Part shown: positions 1 through 5,922 of the stretch, in pieces | How positions within the stretch are numbered: the first letter of the stretch is position 1 | How the letters are laid out: every line of letters starts with the position of its first letter | Assembly (NCBI GenBank): GCA_017425765.1 | Contig: JAFOXE010000063.1 | Coordinates: 1-6,221 of the forward strand | DNA: 6,221 nt | Direction: 5' to 3' | Source of the DNA: Paraprevotella sp. | Lineage (GTDB): Bacteria > Bacteroidota > Bacteroidia > Bacteroidales > Bacteroidaceae | Notes under the pieces: model-generated | What the model saw: only the letters and a program-made list of their open reading frames with translations | Told to the model about the DNA's origin: nothing | Databases searched by the model: none | Program-made: the position numbers and the translations under genes

Positions 1-366
1 GGCTATAAGGGTATTTTCCGTGGAATGATGAAAGAGTTTGGATTCAAATATGTTATCTCTACTTTGCGCGAGTCGTTTTCGGCCACACACAATGGTTGGA
101 AGGCGATGATTTACAACGGCGAGGAATTTTATGTATCAAAACGATACGACATCAGTCCTATTATTGACCGTGTGGGTGGTGGTGACTCTTTCTCGGGTGG
201 TATAATACATGGCTTGCTTACCATGTCTACGCAAGCTGAAGCTCTTGAATTTGCTGTGGCAGCTTCTGCATTAAAGCACACAATTCCAGGTGACTTTAAT
301 TTTGTTTCTGCTCAGGAGGTAGAGGCTTTAGCCGGTGGCGCAGCAAACGGACGTGTTCAAAGATAA
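1..366 (+). CDS. kdgK: PfkB-family sugar kinase, C-terminal part; probable 2-keto-3-deoxygluconate kinase (5' end outside window)
   Basis: The frame is open from base 1, so this is the last 121 codons of a longer gene (PfkB kinases are usually about 300-350 residues). The ATG at 25 is internal, not a start. The decisive motif is PfkB signature 2, seen as DRVGGGDSFSGG around residues 57-68 of the visible part. The Asp of GGGD (about residue 62) is the expected catalytic base that activates the sugar hydroxyl, and the Gly-rich stretch forms the anion hole for ATP phosphates. The usual GAGD is GGGD here. The family phosphorylates sugars in the cytoplasm. The KDG substrate is inferred from the next gene, which starts 31 bp downstream on the same strand and encodes KDPG aldolase, so the pair would convert KDG to KDPG and then to pyruvate plus glyceraldehyde-3-phosphate. 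The N-terminal substrate lid is not visible, so another PfkB sugar kinase remains possible. Confidence 0.8.
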   Translation, partial: GYKGIFRGMMKEFGFKYVISTLRESFSATHNGWKAMIYNGEEFYVSKRYDISPIIDRVGGGDSFSGGIIHGLLTMSTQAEALEFAVAASALKHTIPGDFNFVSAQEVEALAGGAANGRVQR

Positions 367-396
367 TTATTTATTTGTCGTTATAAATTAAGAAAG

Positions 397-1068
397 ATGG
401 CAAGATTTGATAAGTTGGCCGTACTAAACAAAATAGGTGAAACGGGCATGGTGCCCGTATTTTACCATAAAGATGCAGAGGTTGCCAAGAAGGTGATTAA
501 GGCATGTTATGAGGGTGGAGTTCGTGCTTTTGAGTTTACCAATCGTGGCGATTTTGCTCACGAAGTTTTTGCGGAATGTGTTAAATATGCAGCTAAGGAG
601 TGCCCGGAATTGGCCTTGGGAATTGGTTCGGTTGTGGATGCGCCCACTGCGGCATTATATATACAATTGGGCGCTTGCTTTGTTGTAGGTCCGTTGTTTA
701 ATCCTGACATCGTTGCTGTATGTAATCGTCGCCTTATACCTTATTGTCCGGGTTGTGGAACTGTATCGGAGATTGGTAAGGCACAGGAGATGGGGTGCGA
801 CTTGTGTAAGGTGTTCCCTGGCGACGTTTATGGGCCTGCCTTTGTGAAGGGCTTGATGGCACCGTGCCCATGGTCAAAGATTATGGTAACTGGTGGTGTT
901 TCGCCCACAGAAGAGAATATTTCTGGATGGATTAAAGCCGGTGTGTATTGTGTAGGGATGGGATCCAAGTTATTCCCTAGCGATCGTGTGCAAGCCGAAG
1001 ACTGGCAATATGTCACGGATAAGTGTCGTGAGGCTTTGGGATACGTTTCATCTGCACGTTCAAAATAG
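397..1068 (+). CDS. kdgA: 2-dehydro-3-deoxy-phosphogluconate (KDPG) aldolase
   Basis: A class I aldolase of 223 residues that cleaves KDPG to pyruvate and glyceraldehyde-3-phosphate in the cytoplasm, at the end of uronate/Entner-Doudoroff catabolism. The (beta/alpha)8 family landmarks are visible. EFTNRG at residues 46-51 corresponds to the E-x-T-x-R active-site segment, with Glu46 the general acid/base and Arg50 the carboxylate ligand. PGCGTVSE at 118-125 matches the PG-x-x-T-x-SE strand. CKVFPGD at 137-143 holds Lys138, the Schiff-base lysine. VTGGV at 164-168 is the phosphate-binding segment. The length is close to the family norm of about 210-220. The start is the ATG after an A-rich leader with no clear Shine-Dalgarno site. 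Only 30 bp separate it from the kinase gene and no promoter is seen between them, so the two are likely cotranscribed. The protein is oddly rich in cysteine (12), including CPGC (117-120) and CDLC (134-137). The family call is firm; preference for KDPG over a related keto-acid is inferred from the neighbour. Confidence 0.93.
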   Translation: MARFDKLAVLNKIGETGMVPVFYHKDAEVAKKVIKACYEGGVRAFEFTNRGDFAHEVFAECVKYAAKECPELALGIGSVVDAPTAALYIQLGACFVVGPLFNPDIVAVCNRRLIPYCPGCGTVSEIGKAQEMGCDLCKVFPGDVYGPAFVKGLMAPCPWSKIMVTGGVSPTEENISGWIKAGVYCVGMGSKLFPSDRVQAEDWQYVTDKCREALGYVSSARSK

Positions 1069-1097
1069 ATGCTCATGTAGAGCATGGGTACATGCTC
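1069..1097 (+). other. Two mutually exclusive small hairpins directly after the kdgA stop
   Basis: Hairpin A pairs ATGCTC (1069-1074) with GAGCAT (1080-1085) across a 5-nt loop. Hairpin B pairs GAGCATG (1080-1086) with CATGCTC (1091-1097) across the loop GGTA. Both use the same GAGCAT segment, so only one can form at a time. Hairpin A begins on the base after the stop codon and would be masked by a terminating ribosome. Neither is followed by a T-run, so they do not look like terminators by themselves. Any function is conjecture. Confidence 0.4.
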
Positions 1098-1103
1098 AGG
1101 TAT

Positions 1104-1155
1104 ATATAAACTAGACGCTCGCCTTAATGCATCAAGGCGAGCGTCTAGTTTATAT
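1104..1155. terminator. Perfect 22-bp inverted repeat, probable bidirectional terminator
   Basis: The left arm at 1104-1125 and right arm at 1134-1155 are perfectly complementary over 22 bp, enclosing the 8-nt loop AATGCATC. The core CTAGACGCTCGCCTT is GC-rich and the outer part is AT-rich, so each strand runs into a T-rich flank. It lies between the ends of two converging genes (kdgA stop at 1068, RNA methyltransferase stop at 1169), the usual place for a shared factor-independent terminator. The stem is longer than typical intrinsic terminators and the T-tracts are broken by A residues, so an RNase-resistant 3' end or a small repeat element is also possible. Confidence 0.75.
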
Positions 1156-1168
1156 TATAATATAGGTG

Positions 1169-1948
1169 TTATTTCTTTCGTCTGAACTCGGCGCAGATGA
1201 CAGCTGTAGCAATGGCTACATTTAGGCTTTCGCTTGTGGTTCGTCCAATGGGGTAGTTGGGGATGAATAGTTTTCGGTTTACGATTTGTTCAACTTCAGA
1301 AGATATTCCGTTGCCCTCGTTTCCCATTACGATGATACCGTTTTCAGTTAGTTGTGCTCCCTCGTACATGTTTTCTCCGTCTAGGAATGTACCGTATATC
1401 GGTATCTTGTTGTGTGCAGCTTCGTTAAGCAATTCGGGCAATTCTACATAGTGTATTTTTACACGTGCTAATGCTCCCATGGTTGCTTGTACCGTCTTCG
1501 GGTTGTATGCGTCTACTGTGTCATTTGAGCAGAATACATCCTCAATACCAAACCAATCGGCTATACGAATAATGGTGCCTAAATTACCGGGATCTTGCAC
1601 TCCGTCCAGGGCAATGTAAAGTCGGTCTTTACTTATTCTATTTTCTATTTTGTCGTGCTGCGGGATTTCGAATACAGCTAATATGTCTTGTGGCGTTTTT
1701 AGGAATGAAACCTTCTTTAGCTCTTCTGCTGTTACTTTGTCCACTTCAACATACTGAGCTGCTAATTTAGATGCAATGGATTGATTGTTGTTAATCCATT
1801 CTTCCGTGGTAATCAGGGATTTGCATTTTAGTGTGTTAAGTAAATCTTCAATAAGTTTTGTGCCCTCGGCCACGAACATATTGTGAGTACGTCTATATTT
1901 CTTTTGTTCAAGGGAGCGGATGATTTTTATTTTATTTTTACTTAGCAT
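1169..1948 (-). CDS. TrmH/SpoU-family RNA 2'-O-ribose methyltransferase
   Basis: A 259-residue cytoplasmic enzyme of the SPOUT (trefoil-knot) class that methylates ribose 2'-OH groups in rRNA or tRNA using S-adenosylmethionine. The N-terminal 90 or so residues, including FVAEGTKLIEDLL at 25-37, form the usual SpoU substrate-binding domain. Motif 1 is DPGNLGTIIRIADWFG at 119-134, with Asn122 and Arg128 as the conserved catalytic-site residues. Motif 2 is IVMGNEGNGI at 206-215, and motif 3 lies at 229-247 with SLNVA at 241-245. Motifs 2 and 3 build the SAM-binding knot. The stretch between IP and SLNV is a few residues longer than in RlmB or TrmH. The frame extends upstream to a TTG at 1978, but that codon lies inside a predicted -7 box (1976-1983), so the ATG at 1948 is the better start. 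The gene is divergent from the TamL-like gene. The exact target nucleotide cannot be read from sequence, so no symbol is given. Confidence 0.9.
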   Translation of the reverse strand: MLSKNKIKIIRSLEQKKYRRTHNMFVAEGTKLIEDLLNTLKCKSLITTEEWINNNQSIASKLAAQYVEVDKVTAEELKKVSFLKTPQDILAVFEIPQHDKIENRISKDRLYIALDGVQDPGNLGTIIRIADWFGIEDVFCSNDTVDAYNPKTVQATMGALARVKIHYVELPELLNEAAHNKIPIYGTFLDGENMYEGAQLTENGIIVMGNEGNGISSEVEQIVNRKLFIPNYPIGRTTSESLNVAIATAVICAEFRRKK

Positions 1949-1975
1949 ACCGTGGATTTGATGAAGATGTTTATG

Positions 1976-1983
1976 CAAAGGTA
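1976..1983 (-). promoter_or_regulatory. Bacteroidetes-type -7 box for the RNA methyltransferase gene
   Basis: On the minus strand this reads TACCTTTG, a full match to the Bacteroidetes TAnnTTTG element, 27 bp before the preferred ATG at 1948. That places a transcript start near 1970 with a short leader. No convincing TTTG at the -33 position was found. The match excludes the upstream TTG as a start, because it lies within the box. Confidence 0.55.
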
Positions 1984-2037
1984 TAAATATTTGAAGAATA
2001 TACGCTTGGGTGGATGGGCTTATTTCTATAAAATCAT

Positions 2038-2045
2038 TATCTTTG
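2038..2045 (+). promoter_or_regulatory. Bacteroidetes-type -7 box for the TamL-like gene
   Basis: The sequence TATCTTTG fits TAnnTTTG and lies about 30 bp before the candidate start codons at 2076 and 2082. The -33 region has no clear TTTG. The methylase -7 box lies on the opposite strand 54 bp away, so this is a compact divergent promoter region. Confidence 0.55.
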
Positions 2046-2075
2046 TAGTTAATCAGTATGTAACGACATCGTGTG

Positions 2076-4394
2076 ATGAGGATGAATAAATGGAATTGGG
2101 CGCTTTGCGGGCTTGTGCTTGTGTTGCTGAGTGGTTGCTCGGCTCAAAAGTTTATACCCGAAGGTCGTTATATGCTGGACCATGTGTCGGTAGAGAGTAC
2201 TGATGCTCAACTTAAAGTTGGTACTTTGAAGGGATACATCCGTCAACACCCTAACTCAAAATGGTTTAGTTTACTTAAAATACCGATGGCGCCTTATGCC
2301 CTTTCCGGTTTAGATGGTAGCAAACCTATAAATAAACTACTGCAAAAGATTGGCGAACCACCGGTGGTTTATGATACTTTGATGGCTCGTCATACGTACG
2401 AAGACATTGAGGCTGCCGTGCAGAATTTGGGCTACCTGCAGGCTGATGTAGAAAAGGTTGAAGAAATTAAAGGTAAAAAGTTAAAATTAAAGTACATAAT
2501 AACACCTAATACGCGTTATACCATACGTCATATAAACTATCGTATAGACGATGCAGAGGTGCGTAGGTTATATTTCGATAGGCACCAAGAGTCTTATTTG
2601 CATAGTGGAAATGCATTCGACCTTAACGTGTTGGACGCAGAGCGTTCGCGAATACATAATTTACTGGTAAATGAGGGCTATTATCGTTTCAATAAGGAGT
2701 TTATTCGTTATGAGGCGGACACGACTATAGGCAATCATCAGGCCGATGTTACGTTAATGATTTCAAAATATCGTCGCACAATGCGTGACGAATTGCAGGA
2801 TCATCGCAAATATTATATTAGGAATGTAACATATTTGAATGACATTGACTATAATGCCTTCAAACAAGACTCTGATATGTATTATAGTACGGTGTACGGT
2901 GATAAAACTATATATTATAAGGATAAACTTTCACTCCGTCGTCGGTTGCTCTCGGATCGTACATGGGTGAGCAAAGACTCGCTTTATAGAGAAAATGATG
3001 TGCAGATGACGTATAGTCGATTGGCTCGTTTGCATGCCTTGATGGGTACAAATATTCGTATGGAGGAGGTGCATCCCAATTCCGATTCGTTGGATTGTTA
3101 CATTTCTTTGTATTCCAACCGACGTCATTCGGTAAATACGGAACTTGAGGGTACAAACTCGGCGGGTGATTTGGGTGCAGCTCTTTCATTAAGCTATCAA
3201 AACAGAAATATGTTCCGTTCTTCCGAACTTTTCAGTTTGAAGTTTCGTGGAGCTTTTGAAGCCATTACGGGCTTGGAGGGATATAGTGATGAAAATTATG
3301 TAGAGTTCAGTGCCGAGGCCTCTTTGACATTCCCTGATTTTAAGTTTCCGTTTTTATCTCGTGCTTATCGACGTTCTATTCAGGCAACGTCTGAGGTAGC
3401 CGTACGTTTTGATTCACAAAATCGTCCGGAGTTTCATCGTCGTGTACTCACTTCTTCGTGGCGTTATCGATGGACCAAGCATAACAGACGATTACAAAGT
3501 CGTTTTGATCTCATCGACTTGAACTATGTGTTTATGCCGTGGGTATCCGATACGTTCCGTAAAGATTATTTGGATGATGCCGGTAGTAGAAATGCTATTT
3601 TAAGATATAACTACGAAAATCTCTTCATTATGAAGATGGGATATTCGTTTTCGTATACATCAAATCCCGGGGCTACTCAAAATTCTTCGTACGGTGCGAA
3701 TGCGGTAAGTGTACGTTTTAATATAGAGTCGTCGGGTAATTTGTTGTATGGGGCGAGCAAGTTATTTCAAGCACAGCAGAATAACGACAAGCAATATACC
3801 GTGTTGAACATTGCATATGCACAATATGCAAAAGCCGATTTTGACCTCAGTAAAAGTATTCGTATTGACGATCGCAACTCATTGGCGTTGCACTTTGGAG
3901 TAGGGGTGGCATATCCATATGGAAATTCTACCATCTTGCCTTATGAAAAACGATATTTTAGTGGTGGTGCCAACAGTGTGCGCGGATGGTCGGTTCGAGA
4001 ATTAGGTCCAGGAAGCTATACCGGCACGGATGGACGTATAGATTTCATTAATCAAACCGGTGATGTGAAACTCGACTTGAATGTGGAATACCGTACTTAT
4101 CTGTTCTGGAAGTTGCACGGTGCCTTGTTTGTGGATGCTGGTAACATTTGGACCATACGTGAATATGAGGAACAACCCGGCGGACAATTCCATTTTGATA
4201 CATTTTGGAAGCAAATTGCCGTGGCTTACGGAATGGGCTTACGACTTAACTTTGGTTATTTTATATTGCGCTTGGATGGTGGCATGAAGGCTGTCAACCC
4301 GGCTTATACAGACCGTAAGCAACATTATCCCATATTGCGTCCCAATTTTGGTCGTGACTTCACTTTACACTTTGCAGTGGGCCTTCCATTTTAA
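2076..4394 (+). CDS. TamL-like lipidated Omp85 (BamA/TamA superfamily) outer-membrane assembly protein
   Basis: A 772-residue Omp85 protein of the outer membrane. The N-terminus has a basic start, a hydrophobic run and the lipobox LLSGC, with Cys21 as the lipidated residue. This is the mark of TamL, the Bacteroidetes variant of TamA that carries a lipid anchor and is thought to work with TamB. Residues about 30-300 hold POTRA-like repeats, for example YTIRHINY near 148 and YYIRNVTYLND near 248. The rest is a 16-strand-type barrel. It has the loop-6 motif GGANSVRGW, with VRGW at 635-638 (the consensus is VRGF/Y and its Arg contacts the barrel wall), and FVDAGNIW from 685, the conserved strand motif F-x-D-x-G. 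The chain ends in Phe (HFAVGLPF), as expected for an outer-membrane beta-signal. Starts at GTG 2073, ATG 2076 and ATG 2082 are all possible; the ATG at 2076 is chosen but 2082 also gives a good signal. No tamB is visible in the window. The 3' end overlaps the convergent lipoprotein gene by 35 bp. Confidence 0.9.
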   Translation: MRMNKWNWALCGLVLVLLSGCSAQKFIPEGRYMLDHVSVESTDAQLKVGTLKGYIRQHPNSKWFSLLKIPMAPYALSGLDGSKPINKLLQKIGEPPVVYDTLMARHTYEDIEAAVQNLGYLQADVEKVEEIKGKKLKLKYIITPNTRYTIRHINYRIDDAEVRRLYFDRHQESYLHSGNAFDLNVLDAERSRIHNLLVNEGYYRFNKEFIRYEADTTIGNHQADVTLMISKYRRTMRDELQDHRKYYIRNVTYLNDIDYNAFKQDSDMYYSTVYGDKTIYYKDKLSLRRRLLSDRTWVSKDSLYRENDVQMTYSRLARLHALMGTNIRMEEVHPNSDSLDCYISLYSNRRHSVNTELEGTNSAGDLGAALSLSYQNRNMFRSSELFSLKFRGAFEAITGLEGYSDENYVEFSAEASLTFPDFKFPFLSRAYRRSIQATSEVAVRFDSQNRPEFHRRVLTSSWRYRWTKHNRRLQSRFDLIDLNYVFMPWVSDTFRKDYLDDAGSRNAILRYNYENLFIMKMGYSFSYTSNPGATQNSSYGANAVSVRFNIESSGNLLYGASKLFQAQQNNDKQYTVLNIAYAQYAKADFDLSKSIRIDDRNSLALHFGVGVAYPYGNSTILPYEKRYFSGGANSVRGWSVRELGPGSYTGTDGRIDFINQTGDVKLDLNVEYRTYLFWKLHGALFVDAGNIWTIREYEEQPGGQFHFDTFWKQIAVAYGMGLRLNFGYFILRLDGGMKAVNPAYTDRKQHYPILRPNFGRDFTLHFAVGLPF

Positions 4395-4824
4395 TCAACC
4401 ATTTCTTGTTGCGCTTTGTTAGTTGCAAGGCATAGTTGGTTTGTTTACTTACGTAGGGAGTGCTATCGAGATTGTCACGTTGAATAGAGTTTAGCACAAC
4501 GCAGTGAATAATAGCTGTGGTGTCATTTACCTTTTCGTAGCTTAGTTTATTCATGTCGAGCGTAGCCACATTTTGAGATGTGTTATATGTAGAAATCTCC
4601 AGTTCGTTTACATTCGAGGCTCTCCACATCAAAAACAACTTAGATTCTGGTGTGGTGTGTTGACTTGCTTCGTCAAAATAATAATTGAAGTAATTTTCCG
4701 TAAAAAGTTTTGTTGTGTTTAATATATCTTCTTTATCAGCTTCTTCTATAGATGAGCATGCGCTACCAATCACACATAGAGCGAATAACAAAGATTTATG
4801 TGAAAATGTTTTTAATTTTATCAT
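4360..4824 (-). CDS. Small lipoprotein of unknown function, possibly NTF2-like fold
   Basis: A 154-residue protein that I do not recognise. It begins with a typical export signal: MIKLK, a hydrophobic stretch (SLLFALCVIG) and GSAC, giving Cys23 as the likely lipidation site. The next residues, SSIEEADKED, are acidic, which in Bacteroidetes can favour surface exposure, although this is not a firm rule. The mature part has a helical first half (about 30-75) and then alternating strands ending in NKKWLIKMEGPL. This pattern resembles NTF2-like/DUF4878-type periplasmic domains, but only by general shape. The frame continues upstream to a TTG at 4854 that lies inside a predicted -7 box (4852-4859), so the ATG at 4824 is preferred. 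Its last 35 bp overlap the end of the TamL-like gene on the other strand, and its promoter is interleaved with that of the MBL hydrolase. A link to envelope function is suggested by the signal and neighbour only. Confidence 0.8.
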   Translation of the reverse strand: MIKLKTFSHKSLLFALCVIGSACSSIEEADKEDILNTTKLFTENYFNYYFDEASQHTTPESKLFLMWRASNVNELEISTYNTSQNVATLDMNKLSYEKVNDTTAIIHCVVLNSIQRDNLDSTPYVSKQTNYALQLTKRNKKWLIKMEGPLQSVK

Positions 4825-4851
4825 GAGTTGTTGCGTGTTTTGAGTTCTTCG

Positions 4852-4859
4852 CAAAGATA
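4852..4859 (-). promoter_or_regulatory. Bacteroidetes-type -7 box for the lipoprotein gene
   Basis: The minus strand reads TATCTTTG here, a match to TAnnTTTG, 27 bp before the ATG at 4824. The predicted leader is about 20 nt. No clear -33 TTTG is present at the right distance, so the promoter may be weak or assisted by another factor. Confidence 0.55.
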
Positions 4860-4867
4860 AAAAAATA

Positions 4868-4899
4868 TTTGTCCATCTTTGCTGTTATTCGTATATTTG
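4868..4899 (+). promoter_or_regulatory. Bacteroidetes-type promoter for the MBL-fold hydrolase gene
   Basis: A -33 element TTTG (4868-4871) and a -7 element TATATTTG (4892-4899) are separated by 20 bp, matching the Bacteroidetes housekeeping promoter layout. Transcription would begin near 4905, about 14 nt before the ATG at 4919. The -33 element falls within the spacer region of the opposing lipoprotein promoter. Confidence 0.7.
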
Positions 4900-4918
4900 C
4901 ATAAATATAGATGAAAAT

Positions 4919-5719
4919 ATGCTGAATTTTATAAGCCTAGGTAGTGGTAGTAGTGGTAATTGTTATTTGCTATTATCATCAGAAGGTGGAATATTGATAG
5001 ATGCTGGAATCGGAGTACGACATATAAAAAAAGTGTTGCACACATACGGCTATTCATTGGATATTATTAAGGCCGTGTTTGTTACACACGACCATGCAGA
5101 CCATATTAAAGCGGTGGGTGTATTGGCTAACGATTATGATATACCCATTTATGCAACGGCGCCAGTGCATGAGGGCATTAATCGTAATTATTGCGTTACT
5201 TCGAAGTTGACCGAAAAACATATACGATATGTTGAGAAGGGGCAGATTCTGCGCTTTCTCAATTTTGACATAACTCCGTTTGAAGTGCCTCACGACAGTA
5301 CAGACAACGTGGGATATATGATTTGTTATGACGATAAGACGTTTTGCTTGATTACAGATGTAGGCCATGTTACCGATGATATTCGTAAAGCGGTATGCGA
5401 AGCAAACTACTTGATACTTGAGGCTAATCATGATGAAGACATGTTGAAAATGGGACCATATCCGGCTTATTTGAAGGGTAGAATCATGGGTGATCACGGA
5501 CATTTATGTAACAACGAGGCGGGAAAATTGTTGGCCGAGAGCGTGTCGGAGAAGATGCGCCATGTTTGGTTGTGTCATCTGAGCGAGGAGAACAACCACC
5601 CTGAATTATGTAAAAAAACTGTATTCTCTATATTACGTTCGTATGGGATTATTGCCGGAAAAGACTTCGATGTAGAGATTTTGAAGCGCAGAACACCTTC
5701 TCAGGTATATGAACTGTAG
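4919..5719 (+). CDS. YycJ/WalJ-like metallo-beta-lactamase-fold hydrolase
   Basis: A 266-residue cytoplasmic metal-dependent hydrolase. The N-terminal LGSGSSGNC at residues 7-15 is characteristic of the YycJ/WalJ subgroup, whose members are linked in Firmicutes to 5'-3' exonuclease activity and DNA mismatch handling. The zinc-binding core is intact: THDHADH gives His57, His59, Asp61 and His62. His125 in VPHD, Asp147 in ITDVGH and His220 in WLCHLS fit the remaining ligands. The length is typical for the group. No membrane segment or signal peptide is seen. The ATG at 4919 follows a good promoter by 20 nt. Another ATG at 4911 is out of frame and opens only a four-codon frame. The gene stands alone between a divergent lipoprotein gene and the tRNA pair. 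Nuclease function is inferred from the family; other phosphodiester or ester substrates are possible. Confidence 0.88.
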   Translation: MLNFISLGSGSSGNCYLLLSSEGGILIDAGIGVRHIKKVLHTYGYSLDIIKAVFVTHDHADHIKAVGVLANDYDIPIYATAPVHEGINRNYCVTSKLTEKHIRYVEKGQILRFLNFDITPFEVPHDSTDNVGYMICYDDKTFCLITDVGHVTDDIRKAVCEANYLILEANHDEDMLKMGPYPAYLKGRIMGDHGHLCNNEAGKLLAESVSEKMRHVWLCHLSEENNHPELCKKTVFSILRSYGIIAGKDFDVEILKRRTPSQVYEL

Positions 5720-5746
5720 AAAATATTGAAAAAACACGAAGGAAGT

Positions 5747-5778
5747 CTTGGTGGTTTCGCCGAAATGAGTTACCTTTG
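5747..5778 (+). promoter_or_regulatory. Bacteroidetes-type promoter for the tRNA-Lys pair
   Basis: The -33 region has CTTG (5747-5750) and the -7 box is TACCTTTG (5771-5778), with a 20-bp spacer. The start would fall near 5784, about 20 nt before the first tRNA. No second promoter is seen between the two tRNA genes, so this one probably drives both. Confidence 0.72.
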
Positions 5779-5802
5779 CACTCGCAAAAGAAAAACAAAT
5801 GT

Positions 5803-5878
5803 TGCGTCCTTAGCTCAGTTGGTAGAGCAATTGACTCTTAATCAATGGGTCCAGGGTTCGAATCCCTGAGGGCGTACA
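5803..5878 (+). repeat. 76-bp direct repeat, unit 1 (tRNA-Lys plus flanking bases)
   Basis: Bases 5803-5878 are repeated exactly at 5923-5998. The identity covers the tRNA, one T before it and CA after it, then stops at once on both sides. The repeat is therefore essentially just the gene, kept identical either by recent duplication or by gene conversion. Confidence 0.95.
5804..5876 (+). tRNA. tRNA-Lys (anticodon CTT), copy 1
   Basis: A full 73-nt cloverleaf can be drawn. The D arm is GCTC/GAGC with loop AGTTGGTA. The anticodon stem is ATTGA/TCAAT around loop CTCTTAA, which places CTT at positions 34-36 (Lys, codon AAG). The variable loop is GGGTC and the T arm is CAGGG/CCCTG around TTCGAAT. 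The acceptor GCGTCCT pairs with AGGGCGT, with G-U pairs at 1-72 and 4-69. The discriminator is A73, and CCA is not encoded (the next bases are CAT). The base before G1 is T, which could pair with A73. Confidence 0.96.
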
Positions 5879-5922
5879 TTTCACTAGAAGACAACCAACG
5901 TTTTCAAAGTGTTTTTTGTAGA

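Noticed and set aside
828..1085. Minus-strand open frame of 85 codons over the end of kdgA
   Set aside because: It lies almost wholly opposite a well-supported aldolase gene, has no recognisable domain and lacks a promoter box.
1257..1451. Plus-strand open frame opposite the RNA methyltransferase
   Set aside because: It is a reverse shadow of the SAM-binding motifs of the methylase, with no independent support.
1949..1978. Ten-codon N-terminal extension of the methylase from a TTG
   Set aside because: The TTG falls inside the predicted -7 box, so it would not be in the mRNA; the extension is also unlike the family's N-terminus.
2049..2249. Minus-strand open frame of 66 codons across the TamL promoter and signal peptide
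   Set aside because: It would overlap the promoter and the lipobox-coding region on the opposite strand, and has no recognisable features.
2908..3189. Minus-strand open frames (93 and 65 codons) inside the TamL-like gene
   Set aside because: They are antisense to the start of the barrel-coding region; the translated sequences are low in plausible domain features and have no start signals.
4002..4287. Two open frames (68 and 70 codons) in other frames of the TamL-like barrel region
   Set aside because: They overlap the conserved VRGW and FVDAG motif region of the real gene and have no ribosome site or promoter.
4825..4854. Ten-codon N-terminal extension of the lipoprotein from a TTG
   Set aside because: It overlaps the -7 box and would place hydrophilic residues before an otherwise normal signal peptide.
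5054..5503. Minus-strand open frame of 149 codons inside the MBL hydrolase gene
   Set aside because: It is long, but it is antisense to conserved metal-ligand motifs, so its openness is explained by codon use of the real gene; no promoter or family resemblance is seen.
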